The notes beneath the pieces are model-generated. The model saw nothing but the letters and a program-made list of their open reading frames with translations. It did no database searches and was not told the DNA's origin. This document shows, one piece after another, positions 14,073 to 27,400 of a stretch of DNA of 64,000 nucleotides; within the stretch, counting starts at the first letter, position 1; every line of letters starts with the position of its first letter. The DNA is from Paralichthys olivaceus (taxonomy: Eukaryota > Chordata > Actinopteri > Pleuronectiformes > Paralichthyidae): the NCBI RefSeq assembly GCF_024713975.1, contig NC_091104.1:9009580-9073579 (forward strand), written 5' to 3'. Made by a program: the position numbers and the translations under genes.

Positions 14073-14775
14073 GTGAGTGCAGCTGTCTTTGTGTTGAACT
14101 CTGTGTTTAGCTTTGTGTTTAACTCTGACTCTGTGTAAACACTCATTTACAAGTTGTGTGTTTTTTTTCTAGTTTCGCGGCTCCTGCCTCTTCATTGTTG
14201 GTGCCTTCACGTGTTGTCGAAATAATCGGACAAACTACCACCTGACGTCAACGCCCCCTCACAACTCTGTAGGTCAGCACACACAAACTGGTCAAACAGT
14301 CCGAGTTGTCATATTGTTTCTAAATTCTGACGTAAAAGCACACGGACGCATTTTGGCTGTGTCCGAAATCGCTAACTTATCATTACACAGTCCAATAAAG
14401 TGAAGTGGGTGGTTTCGGACTAGCCATTGTCGCCTGAGGAACAATTTCCCTATATGCTGAACTGTCCGAGGAGCACGTGAATGCAGCTGACTGACTAACC
14501 CGCCTACATGTTTAACTTCGTCCCGGAAGTGGATTTGAAACCTCCTGATCGCGTGGTGTCGTGAGATGAGATGAGAGGAGGAGGAGGTTTATATCAGACC
14601 TCATGAACACGACTCATGAGCTAGAGGACATCAGACTTCTAGAAGTAGAAAGTTGTGTTTTATCTTCTCCTCTTGTTCGGTCGAGTGGTTACGTTCAGTA
14701 ACGTTGCTCTCTTGAACACAGCTCAGTAAAACGCATGGCGCCACAGTCTGGTCACAGCTGAGCTGACATGTAAAG
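14073..14775. promoter_or_regulatory. Shared promoter region of cenpo and slc5a6
   Basis: The cenpo start codon (14072, minus) and the inferred noncoding first exon of slc5a6, ending at the donor after 14775 (plus), face away from each other with about 700 bp between them. A perfect CRE palindrome TGACGTCA lies at 14243-14250 and an ETS-type CCGGAAGTG at 14523-14531. No TATA box stands out. This is the usual look of a bidirectional housekeeping promoter. The actual start sites cannot be read from sequence. Confidence 0.5.
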
Positions 14776-16857
14776 GTGAGTCTCATGTTTTTAATTCACC
14801 TTCAACTCATTTCTCCAACATGATGTTATTTTGATTAAGTTTATTTTCTATTCGTGTTTCCTTAAGTTCAGTTGCAGAATTACTGCTGTTAATGCACTAT
14901 TCATTTATTTTGAACTTTAATACAGTTTATTGTGAGCTTACTGTGATTAGTGGTTTGTTATTGGCACCTCAATCAATCAGAAGCTCATTCGATAAGTGAT
15001 TATTAATCATTCTCAGACTTCTCACATGTCTGTGTTTCTTTATTTCATATTGTGGTAAATTTAAATTCTCTTGGACATCATTTAATGATCTGACAAAACC
15101 AAACTCGTGTGGATGTCAGTCGCAAGATGTTGGATCACAGTTGATTGAGAAGCCGACAGATTTATTAACAAAGAATTATCAGCACAAAAAATCTGCATCC
15201 TGTGAATCATTTTCTTCATTTTCTTGGTTTTGAAATAGGAATTATGGAGCAATCTTAGTGATCGACATTTCCCACAGATGGAAATCAATTCCTTAAATTT
15301 CTTGTTTTATTTTTCTGTACTGAAAGATGAAAAATATTCCCATAAATGTAAGATGCTGTAAAAAGCTTATCTTTGACATAGTTGTTTGAAAAGTGAGTCA
15401 AAACAATTACTTGAATAAAATACAGAGTTTGTTTCTTGTTTTGTTAATCTATATCAGTCAGGCTCTAATAAAAATGCTTATACTTTTTCCTCACTTTAGT
15501 TTTAGTGCCCGTTAAGATATCAAGTGTTTACTGTTCTGACATATCTGTCAGGTTATTAGGTACAACCAGTTAAAGCAAACACAACATTATCAATCCAATC
15601 AATGAAATACAACAACCTGATGAAATTTGACCATCATGAAGGTTAAAGTGTTTTTTCTTTTTCAAGACATCTTATAATTTGCCTTATTTGACCCACAATG
15701 TTTCATAAAAGTGATTTTACAAATTTTATTATTATTATAAATAATTACTAATAAATGAGCAAAAATCCAGAACAATCAAACTTGGGTAAAATGCCCAATG
15801 AAAGTAGGATTGACTAAAAGATTTTTAAAATGAGAAAAAACAAAATGCAACTACATAATCTGGGGGGAAACAAACTTAAAAACCTTTGTCCACAAAGCTT
15901 GTTGACCTGTAAATCCAGAGACACTGGTTGCTGTTGTTTGTCTTTTGGGCTCCGTACACACGACTGCAGCAGGAGGCAGAGTAACTGGACACTTGACCTT
16001 CAACCCTCAACATTTCCAAAGCAGCGCTCAGTATTTTAGTATTTTTGGATCAGGATCGTTGGGGGAGGGAAGTTGACACAGAATGTGTCTGACTTTGATT
16101 TGTCCCATTTTACAGACCGGAGGTTGTCTCATGTAACAACTGACGCAACCAGGTCAGTTTAGATGACGGTGAAGACATCCTCCGTCAAGGAATGAAAAAA
16201 TGTGACAATACCAGCTCAGTGGAATCCAGCGTGTGAAGGTTTGATTCTTTAGTCCACGAAAACTTCAGTGATCAGCTGATTAATCGAGCGTCAACAAAAA
16301 ATAAATCAGTTTATGTTTAAGGAGTTTTCCAATAAAAATGATCAAATTCAACAGTTCCAGCATCTGTCCAAATGTTTTATGTTGATTTCAAACCCTTTCA
16401 TGATTGTTAAATACATTTCTGTTTGCTGCTTTTTTTTACGGGAAATGATTCAGTCCGTAACAATTTTCATTATCAATGAATCATTCTGTTTTATGGTGTG
16501 AAATATGCCTCATACAATTTTCCACACCCCAAATTAATGTCTTTAAATATTTTTTTTTTTTCGGACTATCAGTTCCAAAAATAACAATCAGTAAACTGCC
16601 CTCATGTGAAACTAAGAGAAACATTGAATCGTCAGATTTCAGAAGCTGGAGCCAGAAAATATTTGGCATTTTCGGGGGAGACCTGTTTTCTGAATGGTCA
16701 AGATGTGCACCTCAAGGTTTACTCTCTCGCTCCACTATCACTGTCTAAAAAAGGCAAAAGACCAAAACATATACAAAATATTTCCTGACAACTGACAAAT
16801 AGATTTCTAAAAACGAGTTGGTCACATCTGTTTAATGAGCATCTTGTCTTTCTCCAG
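14776..16857 (+). other. slc5a6: Long first intron of slc5a6
   Basis: About 2 kb between the donor at 14776 and the acceptor that opens the start-codon exon at 16858. It is AT-rich with many poly-A and poly-T runs, and I see no gene, tRNA or clear repeat in it. Confidence 0.5.
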
Positions 16858-16959
16858 GGCAGCTGGACTCTCCTGGCTGATGGGTGTGGACGAAGACGCT
16901 TCTCATCCGTCTGACTGCGGGAGGAAGAAACCTCCAGCTGCAGCCAGGAGACAATCACA

Positions 16960-19900
16960 ATGGACCCCTCCGACCACAAGCACTTCACGGTTATAGACTA
17001 TGTGGTATTTGCCGTCTTGCTGGCTGCTTCTATGGGCATCGGCCTGTACTACGCTCTGTCCGGTGGCCGTCAGCGCACCACACAGGAGTTCCTGATGGCA
17101 GACAGGAACATGCACTGTCTTCCGGTTTCCCTGTCGCTCATCGCCTCGTTCCAGTCCGCTGTGGCGATCATCGGCGTACCGGCGGAGATCTACACACACG
17201 GCACCCAGTACTGGTTCATCGGCTGTGCCTACTTTCTGGGTCTTCTCATTCCAGCTCATGTTTTCATTCCAGTGTTCTACAGACTGAGGCTCTCCAGCAC
17301 CTACCAGGTTTAAACATTAATGTTTCCAGTTGTATTGGTTTGGAAATTATTCCAGATGTGTTTTTTCTCAATGACCGACATTTTTAATCTTTTGTTTCCA
17401 CAGTATCTCGAGCTGCGCTTCAGTAAAGCAGTGCGTATCTGTGGAACTTTGACCTTCATCTGTCAGATGGTGAGTTCAGTCCCAGTAACTCAGTTAAGTG
17501 TTTGTGCACATAGTGACTTCTGATCTGAAACCAGTGTTTCCTTTTTAATCTGGATCATTCTTAGGTAAAATAATATGACGTCAGGGATAACATAGAGCTA
17601 AAAGTTGGCAAGCGTCAATTATCACTCTTGTGTCTGAGTAAGTTACATGTTGTTGTAGAAACTATAAAAGTGTAAAAATGCCAAGTTGTGGTTTAACTGT
17701 GTGGAGCAGGAGCAGTTACCTTTAGACAGACCAAAGCAAATAAGAATATTTAAAAAATAAAAATGTTATTATCGCTCTGATATAATGGGGTGAACTGATG
17801 CATGTGTTCTATTGGTTTCAGAATCTTCATGTATTTACCTTTGTAAAGTCGATATAAGTTTATAATTTATATTTCATGTACTTGGCTGCAGGTTATCTAT
17901 ATGGGAGTCTGTGTGTATACTCCTGCCTTTGCACTAAATGCAGGTAAGAAAAACACTTTTATAATATAAATAATTTTCTCTGACTCATGAAATCTGAATG
18001 GATGAGATTTCATGTTTTACTGTGTCTGTGTTTTCTCTCAGTTACTGGGTTTGAATTGTGGGGAACAGTGCTGGCCACTGGGCTCGTGTGCACACTGTAC
18101 ACAACGATGGTGAGTTATTTTTATTTTACGAATCATTTGTAGAGAAAAGTCTGCAGTTAAAAGATGTTATGCTTCGATATAAAGTGTAAATACTTAGGAT
18201 ATGATTGCTAAATTAAACAGTACATAGTGTTTTAATGTTGGCATGTATCAGATTCATGTGTCCTGTGTGTTCCTGGCAGGGTGGCTTGAAAGCCGTCATC
18301 TGGACGGACGTCTTTCAGACTGCTGTTATGTTTGCGGGGCAGCTGGCTGTCATCGTGGTCGGGGTGCAGAAGACTGGAGGAGTGTCGGAAGTTTGGAGGA
18401 AAGTCGGGGAGGGAAACCGCATCTCTGGTCTCGAGTAAGTCGTCATCAATCAGGAGCTTCAGTAATATTACAGGCTGTAAATCCAAATCTGTTTCTTAAA
18501 GAGGGTGAGCGATAGAGGGGAGGGTTCATTACTAAGAGGGTCCCTCTTGTTTTCAGCCTGAACCCAGATCCTACAGAGAGACACACATTCTGGACTCTGG
18601 GGGTCGGCGGGGTCTTCCTCATGCTGTCCCTCTACGGAGTGAACCAGACTCAGGTGCAAAGATATCTCAGCTCGCGCACAGAGAAGGAGGCTGTCAGGTA
18701 CAACGGACTGTAGCTTTTCAGTGTTTCTGTAGATTTTCATTTTGATATTATAGGAAAATTGTTTGGACAGTTACCAGGTAGAACCGTTAGATTATGTAAA
18801 GTCTCCAGCTCTATGCATGACACTTGGTTCCTCTGCATCACGAGTCACCCTTTCATATATATTTGCATTGTAAATTGTAATTGACCTAAGGAAGTGATTC
18901 AACTAGTAATTCTAGTTCACAGAAGTGTTTACGTTTAATCTTTGTTCTGATCTGAACGGTTGCACAGATAATCACAGTCAGGCGAAGTCACACATGCACA
19001 AATGTGGTGGTGACGAACATTTGCTTCCCGTTCACTTCCATTCTGTGCGACCAGGGAGCGGATAAAATATTAGCTTCCTGTGGCGAAGGGATGCACTTCA
19101 ACATTGGTGAACTGTGATGTTACAGCCGTCACCAATAGCAACGACATTTGTGTGGTTGACCCCACTTGGCTGTCACTGCAGGCGATCTGTTGTTTGGATT
19201 CACATATGTGTCACTGCCCTTATACTGACTGTGGTGACCCCCTGACCTTTTCCTCTAGCACCACCTGCAGGTTGATATTGTTGGTTCAGAGTGAAATATA
19301 TCTCAGTGACTATTTTAGAAACTATCATGTAGTTGAAAATATTAAATGTCCTAAGCAGCGACTATAAATTCCAATAATTGAAATGATCACTTTTGCGCCA
19401 TCATCTGGTTAAAATCTTTATTCACGAGTTAGATTCATGATTTATGTGTTAAGCTCCAAAGTTTCCACTTTTCACTCACTGGCCCTGTTCTCTGTGCAGG
19501 TCCTGCTACATGGTGTTTCCCTCCCTGCAGCTGGCTCTGGCTCTCAGCTGTGTGATGGGGCTGGTCATGTTTGCACGTTACTGTGGAGAGGATCTGTCCG
19601 ATAAACTTGGCCCCTCCTCCACAGATGCAGTGAGTTTCAGTTTATTTCCCAGATTTACCGTTGTTATCCACCGAGCTATTTCCTCCATGTTCTGGCAACA
19701 GCGAAACTACAGCAGTGAGACTATTTGCATTTTTTTATAGTGATCATATTTAGTTTCTGGTGACTCATACATCTATGCAAACCAAGATTTGTGTTTATGG
19801 TGTATTTTCCACAGATGGTCATATACTTTGTGATGGATATGCTGCAGGGTCTGCCTGGACTGCCCGGACTGTTTGTTGCTTGTTTATTTAGTGCAGCTCT

Positions 19901-22318
19901 CAGGTATGACGCTACCACAGGGGCAGTTTTGATTAAACAAAACTGTGGTCCCAGCAGCTTTTAATATCACACGATGTATGAAAAGCTCTCAACCTTCTAT
20001 TCAAAACAACATGTGAGCATCAAAGTTTGGTTGTTTCCCTTTTACCAAAACCAGGAAAGACCTCTTTAACCCAGTTTCCACTAAAGCTGATCATTACATA
20101 AAGTTTTTTAATACTTTCATGATTTAATTGTTAGTCATGTATTTTAAAGACCCCCTTAATGATAAGTGTTATTTTGTTTTTTCCCCTGCAGCACCATCTC
20201 CTCTGCCTTCAACTCTTTGGCCACTGTGACAATGGAAGACCTCATCAAACCTCATTTTCCAGCCATGACGGAGGCCAGAGCACTCCTGCTGTCCAAATCT
20301 TTAGGTCAGTTCTCTGAAGCTGGTAGCTGGTGGGAGGGTACGTCACATGTTACTCAGGGATGTAGCTGCTTTACGGAATAAAGGCCGGGAATGCAAACAC
20401 ATCTTCAATGTCTTCTGGTGGATAAATTGACCCTTTGCTGCAGACGTTGGTCTTTTTGTAACCCAGCAGAACTTTTACATGCACAGAAAAAAGCTATGAA
20501 ACGCTAATTATATATATATTTATATAATAAATGACAGATTTGCTCAAATGTTTCAACTTATCTCCTCAATAAGCTATGTCCTATGGGCTGCTGTGTCTGG
20601 CCATGGCCTATCTCACTCACCTGATGGGTGATTCAGTTCTGCAGGTAAGCTCACAGGTTTTCTTAACAAATAATAACCAACTCTTCTCACTAAGTTCTTC
20701 TAATAATTGTCACTGTTTGGATATTTGAACTCCAGGTGGCTTTAAAGATCTTCGGGATGGTCGGGGGGCCTATTCTGGGTTTGTTTTCTCTCGGGATCTT
20801 TTTCCCCTGGGCCAACTCCACTGTAAGTGTAAGATCTGTCATGAGACAATATACAGTATAATCTTGATTTATTACTGTTGTGCTTACTTTGGTCAAAATT
20901 ATCTTGGTATAAATTGTTGCTGCTCAATAATCTGATCTTAAATTGAAAAAAAAAAACTTAAATAATTGTATTTTAAAAATCTTATAATACAACCATGGCT
21001 CTGCTGTCCTGTATCTGAATTCGTCTCAGCAGCCTCCACAAACATGTGTAGTAAGGTTAAATTGAAAATGTTTCCTTGCATCGGTTTTGTATTGGATTGT
21101 ACAGAAACAACTCCGATGTTGGAAGCCACTGTCTAGACTGTCATCAATCAAGTTTTCATTTTGCTGTTCAGGGAGCGTTAGCAGGTCTGGGCGCCGGCCT
21201 CTCCGTGGCTTTCTGGGTCGGCATCGGGAGCATATTCACTCGTAGCCCCGGCACGAGGCCGCTGCCGCCTGACTGCAGAGTTGACCTTCTGTCAGACAAC
21301 ATGACTGCTGTCATTCAGACAGCAATCAGCAGGAATATGAGGTATAAATCACTCGGACAGCACCGTGTGTGTGTATGTGTTTAGTTGTTTTTATGGTACA
21401 TAATCATCTCTCTCTGTTCTTTAGCCGACCCTCTGGATTGAAGAGGTTCTATTCACTGTCTTACATGTGGTACAGCGCCTTTAACTGCTTCACAGTCATT
21501 GTGATAGGACTGATCATCAGCTTTCTCACAGGTAGGCGAGTTTTTACATTTACACTTGCTCTTCAGAACGTTTCAGTCTGACTTTAAAGTGTTTTCTCTT
21601 GAGGTCCTATGAAAGAGGAGGATTTGACACCAGGCACAGTCTTTCCCTTGTTGGGGAAACTGCTGTGTTTTCTACCTGAACACCTGAAAAAGAAGCTGTG
21701 CTGTGTGACTCCACTGGGACACACAGTGAGTAAAATGACAGAATGAGTTTGAATTCACTCAGACACAATAATTCCTGCAGTAAAATTAAACTTATAATCA
21801 TTTTAGTAATATTGCTGACATCTGTTCCTTGTGATAATTCAGAAGTTGATTCAGGCGTCCACGCGTGCTACAAAATATAATGTAATTTAAAACTGTAGGT
21901 GGCAGCATATTGTAGTCAAAAGTGTGAGCTCAGTTTCGAGCTGAGAGAGTCTGCACTGGTCTGACCAATATAACCTTCAGATTGTCTCTTTATTGTTTGC
22001 AGAGATATATTGGAAATTGTCTTTTTTGGACCATATTTTTGTTGACCTTGACCGTGGACCTTTGTCAGATCAGCTCCAATAGTTATTCATCTGGAAATAA
22101 GAACTGTAGTCTTTACGTCCTGGCCGTGAATAGTGTAAATCAATTATTTAATGTGTCCCTTATTCTTGCAGCTCTCATCACAACGAACGCAGCCTCCGCA
22201 GTGCAAAGAAAGTAACGGGTCGGCCTTCCGACAAGAGGACGGACCAACAGAGGAAGAGACAGAGAGCTTTCTTCCTGATGCTTACACGTCTTATGTGGAG
22301 CATGAAACAGCCGTGTGA
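16960..22318 (+). CDS. slc5a6: Sodium-dependent multivitamin transporter (SMVT)
   Basis: Fifteen coding exons: 16960-17307, 17404-17469, 17892-17943, 18042-18109, 18280-18434, 18557-18697, 19500-19629, 19815-19903, 20192-20304, 20574-20644, 20736-20822, 21172-21341, 21425-21531, 21604-21725 and 22172-22318, giving 621 aa (human SLC5A6 635). It is a plasma-membrane sodium symporter of the SSS family that takes up biotin, pantothenate and lipoate. Matches to human run the full length: [85 protein letters not shown] and [13 protein letters not shown]. This fixes SLC5A6 over SLC5A5/8/12. Hydrophobic segments fit the usual 12-13 membrane helices. The tail ends ETAV, a class I PDZ ligand, as human ETSL does. 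All exon frames close. A noncoding first exon (to 14775) is inferred. Confidence 0.95.
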
Positions 22319-22813
22319 TGAAGTCTCGCATGTCGGGTTAGAAAACTTCTTCAGACAAAGCACTTGGCCAAACAACACAATCGTATACTGTTGAATTTGT
22401 GGTTAGTGATGTAATTCAGATTTGCCATGTCTAATGCTGCTGCGAGGTGAAAGCTAAACAATCTTTATTCAGAAATTGTTCTTTTTTAAATCTACTACCA
22501 TCTTCATGTGTTCAAGAAAAGACGTACGAGTGCAGCTGAGCCTCACATTTGACTGATTGATTGACTGATAATCACATGTTTGATTTTCATACTGTATCTG
22601 TCGACCTCAGGTGCACGATCACTGTTTCACATGTCCGAACATGTAAAGATGCTGCTGTTAGAGAATCAACACCCAGTGGAGGTTAGATCAGCTGAAATGT
22701 TTTATAAGTGGATTTTGTACTTGACTGTCACTACTGCAGCTTTATGAATGTTATGAGTGGAGTCTCGCTTTAATGCAGCTAAAACTGGAAAAAAACAACC
22801 TTTTGTAAGAAGG

Positions 22814-22819
22814 AATAAA
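22814..22819 (+). terminator. slc5a6: Poly(A) signal AATAAA for slc5a6
   Basis: AATAAA about 500 bp after the stop, followed by a T-rich stretch. It is the best 3' end signal for this gene. Confidence 0.6.
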
Positions 22820-22829
22820 GATTTTGTAT

Positions 22830-24000
22830 TTAATATTAAGGTGTTTTTTCCTCTTTTTGTGACAAAAAAACCTTTTACCCTGGAGGTTCACTCCCATATA
22901 GCGCATTACATGTTAGTTTGAATCCTAAAAAAGTGAATAACTATGATGGCATTCCATTATTTAACTATTATTCAAATAGTTTTGAATATTATTGTGTTTT
23001 GAGGAAGTACAGCTGTATATTTGCATCAGTGGTGAAGCAGGTAGATGTTGACTACGATGACAAGATAAGAAACATTATTTTGACATGACAGCAGCAGGAG
23101 GGCATTAAGAGTGAAAAATAAAAATATAGAAATAAAATAATATAGTCCCTGCTGGACTTAGTAGTGCACCTGAATAATAAATTACATTTACAACGTACAG
23201 CTAGTGTCCCAGAAATAAACCTTCGACTTGATTTCTGCAGCCTTTTACTTTCATGAGTTTATCAAAACAAACAATGGCTTGATGGAATCTGCAGCGATGC
23301 TAGCAGCTCTGTGATGACCGTCTGAATCAAATTCCAGTCTGTCCTGTGATTGTTGAAACGTTTCTCCTCAAACCACAAATGCCAACCTTGAAACTTATAG
23401 AAAAACTATTCGGCGGTTATCCATCTGGTACATGTCACGATTTTTCACACAGAACAAATAAAACATAGTTTCCTTGGCTATCATTAGGGTACAGCTTCAG
23501 GAGAACATGAATGTTTGTACTAAATTGCACATCAATAGCTGTTGGGATATCCCAATCTGGCAACAGATGATTATCATTTTATCATCATATTGTCATATTA
23601 TAATTTTCCCATTGAATGTTTGTACAATTGGCTCCAGGATAAAGCAGTAAAAATAATGTGGATAGATGTTGATGCTCTTTGTGTTTCTCTTCACTGATTA
23701 AACTCAGGCATATACTATACATAACACATATACATAAACGAACAAATATTTATATTTACAATATAAATCAATCAAAATACCTTAAAGAGATTTATTTCTA
23801 TTTTGTTTCATATGATCATATTGTTTTTATATTTCAAAATTAATCTTTATTACAAACGTGTTTCTATAACTGATTAGCCATCTCCACATCTCAAACACCA
23901 TGTGTCAGTTTCAGTTTTTGAAAGTCAAATGAGTCCTGTTTGACAACTTTGCATGTCCTCCTGCAGTATTTAAGCTGTAGCGTCCTGGGAAGTGACTGCT
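22830..24000. other. Intergenic DNA between slc5a6 and the adgrf5-like gene
   Basis: AT-rich with no supported gene. A short segment near 23085-23170 (gcagcaggagggcattaag) resembles the body of the retroposon copy at 57288-57540 and is probably another decayed fragment. A TATTTAAG at 23967-23974 may act as the TATA element of the next gene. Confidence 0.45.
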
Positions 24001-24487
24001 GTTTTGTTCTTTGTTTCCATATGAGCGGCTACAGCAGCATCAGCTCAGATCCTTCATCCTGAGATGCTGCTGTGATGGATCACTAATACAAACAGAGGAA
24101 AACAGGCAAGTATTCACTGTTTTCATGTTATACTACTACCTTTTAAAACGTCTATAGTGTGTTATACATGTTATGTTTACTGCCTATGCGAAATAGGGAG
24201 ACTACTTTAAATACTGTAAGGACTCTTGCCTGTGTTTGATAAACTTGTTTGTGCTTAGATTGTGTGTTTAATGTTCTTCATCCTTCATGTATGTAAATGG
24301 TGGGGACAAAATGTTCGAGACATAGTACAATACCACATTTAACTACTAAATGGAACTTAAAGTAAAATAAAGGTTGCAGGTTGGACAGATGGACCTAATA
24401 AAGTGGTCACTGAGCGTCTATCATCAGTCGTCTTGTTTAACAGAGTCCATTTCAAATGATTTGATGTCATTTATTATTTGCAGGAAC

Positions 24488-27400
24488 ATGAACAAGATGT
24501 GGGTCTTTATATTTCTGTATACTCTGGGACTAAACATTTCTCAGGTTGGTCAGTAACACAGAATTTTACCTGAAATTAAACTGCAACATAAAATAACATT
24601 CACATTAATTATTTCCTTTGACCCCCACAGGCAACTGGAGGAGGTACAATGATTTATATGACTTTCAAAATCAGCAAATCATATTTTTAGCCTTCATTTC
24701 TTAAACATCTTTTGATTTCTGTGTGTTCTGCAAGTTTCAGCCCCCTCAACACAAATGTATTATGTCAAACTGACAATAGAGAAAAGTGCCATTGGAAACC
24801 TAACCAACTTGCAGCCATTTTTCGTGAATGATTCCATCCAGCATGCTGACGAACTGCAAATGACGACAAGTAATCAATGTTCTAATATTCAAATGTTTCC
24901 ATTGATTGTTTTAAAGAAAAGAGTAAGACTTTGTTTTCTCTAATTAGCCTGTAAGGACGTTACAGATCAAAGAGAGTGTCGCTGCCTGTCAGGCCACAAA
25001 TGGAGTGACAACGTGTGTCAGTCTAATTCCAAGTGTTGTGGCGACAACACATGCACTTTCCCCAAAAACTCGTCTCACGTCTGTGTTTCAAGCAACACAG
25101 GTATTTCGCCTTATTTTCACCTGACTGTGTATGTCTCTGAGTATCTGTGTGTGTATCTACTGAATCGAGTATCCCAAATTGTGACATCTTCTTTTTTCAC
25201 AGTTACAATCAAAGGATCCATTCGAATAAAGGGAACACGCTTTCGAGGATGTCTGGCAGACGAACAGTCAGAGAAATTTCAGAATTGTTCTAACGAATTG
25301 TTATACGAGGTAAATAAAAGTATTTAAGTATCAATTCCATGTAAGGATCAGGAGTAATGTCACCAATTCAGGAATTTTCATTTTCCAATAATAATGATAA
25401 TTTTCCAAAATATTTTTATTTTATCCAGATGAAAAAGGTCTACAGCACTTTGAGCGGATTTGATGTTTTACAAATTACCAGATACAGGTATTTATTTTTG
25501 ATTAAAGATAAAATATAGATACTGTTGTTTAATGGGATCTGTTTTAATATGTGACTGAAATCTGCATTTTTTTCTTCTTCACTGAAGTGTTGGAAGCATC
25601 ATCGCAGATTTTCAAGTGACAATCAGTAAACACACGTCTCCACAAGACCTGATCGACAAATCACAAAGCCTAACCACATCTCTGATGGCTTCACTCAGTC
25701 TGGATACTACAGGTAATTCAACCTCATGGGCTGATCCCAGACTCTACTCTGTTGTCTTGACTTTTTGGTGAGTGCCATCATAAGAAAATGTACAAATAAC
25801 AATAAACAAATAAATTATTGAACTGAGACAAAAAATATAGATTGTGTATTATTAATATATATACAATGCACTAATATAATTATATAGTGTATACATTTAA
25901 CTATATAGATGTACATTTTGTTTTCAAAAACAAGGATTTTGATAAATAAATAAAACCAAGATTTGCAAAATAATATATGCACTTTAAAATTCAATAATAT
26001 ATTTTTTTATTCTGTTTAATGGTTCAATAAACAAGTGAGTTAGGTTTGACATTGTTGAGTCAGTTAAGAAGAAAAGTCCTTAAAGGTCCAGTGTGTAAGA
26101 TTTAGGTGAAAGGGATCTATTGGGAGAAATTGAATATAAAATAATCCTAATGATGTTTCACTAAAGTGTTTGTGTTCTTTACCCTAGAATGAGCCATTTG
26201 TATTTAAATACTTTATGTTTACATCTGGAGGGGGTCCTCTCTACGGAGGCCGTTTTATGACAACTGAACGTTTCCACAGGTTCTCTGTCATGTTCGGAGG
26301 GTGAGGGGTATTTAGCTGTAACATTCAACTTCACCACTAGATGTCACTAAACTCTACACGATGAACATTTAAAGTACTATGTGTGAAATCATGTTTCACT
26401 GTTTCATAAATCAGCCCTCACTAAACTGTAGGCATAGCTTTTTATTTTAGGGAGTTTTTAGATTTTGATGCTTTAATCTGCCTTTCCAATTCAAAATGGA
26501 GGTAAATGAATATTTCCAAAACAATTTCACTTGGTGGATAATTTAAAGATTTTTACGAGACATATTTCATTTACAGAGAGTGACGCAAACTATCCAGAGG
26601 ACATTATGCCGTGTTTCTACGGTTAGAGGAGTGCTAACAATATTCCAGTCAAGTCTCACCTCAGGTCTATGCGATTCTTATTTCTCACAGGTTTTGTGCA
26701 TTTAACGATGCCAGACAACCCTGTGAGGTACAGCTCCATGCAAAAGCTTGTATGCACATCACAGGAGGACCTGAACACCACAGCAGTGTGGCGGCTGAGG
26801 TATAACAACGGAGAAGTATTTCCCATAACTAACGGCACAGAGGCAGACATGACGTCAACAACACGCATGTACAACCTCACTCTAAAAAACATATCAGCCT
26901 CCTGGAAAGGTATGTTTGTTTTAGCCACAGTACTTTACATATCTATTACGACAGTTTCCTACAGTTAGTGTGTAAATTATTCACCAGTGGTGGGAGGTCA
27001 CTAAGGACATCTAATATTGTACTTGGGCACAATTTTTAGTACTTGTACTTCAATTTTCAATTTTCATTTCATAAGACTTCACTGAGTTATGGGGGTTCAT
27101 TGAACTTATCTGAAACCTTTATTGGTTTGCAGGTTAAAGGGTTTTTTGCTGAGTGCACCACTTAAATAATGAATGAATTATAGAAACTACATACTTAACT
27201 AGGTTATCTGCCTTCCAGGTTTGTTTCCTCTTTGAGGGAAAATACTTTTTGGGTAGGGGATTAACTTGCAATACCACAAGTGACCACTGGGACAAATTAG
27301 CATGCCTGTGTGGCAGCACCATTTACATAACCAGCTAATTCATAAATGTTAACAATGAACAATTTCAAAACAACTTTACATGTCATTTTGTTCCAATTAT

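Noticed and set aside
21982-22171. Extra slc5a6 exon encoding a hydrophobic segment after an acceptor-like gtttgcag
   Set aside because: The frame closes exactly from 21725 to 22172 without it, human SLC5A6 has no such segment, and no donor keeps the frame.
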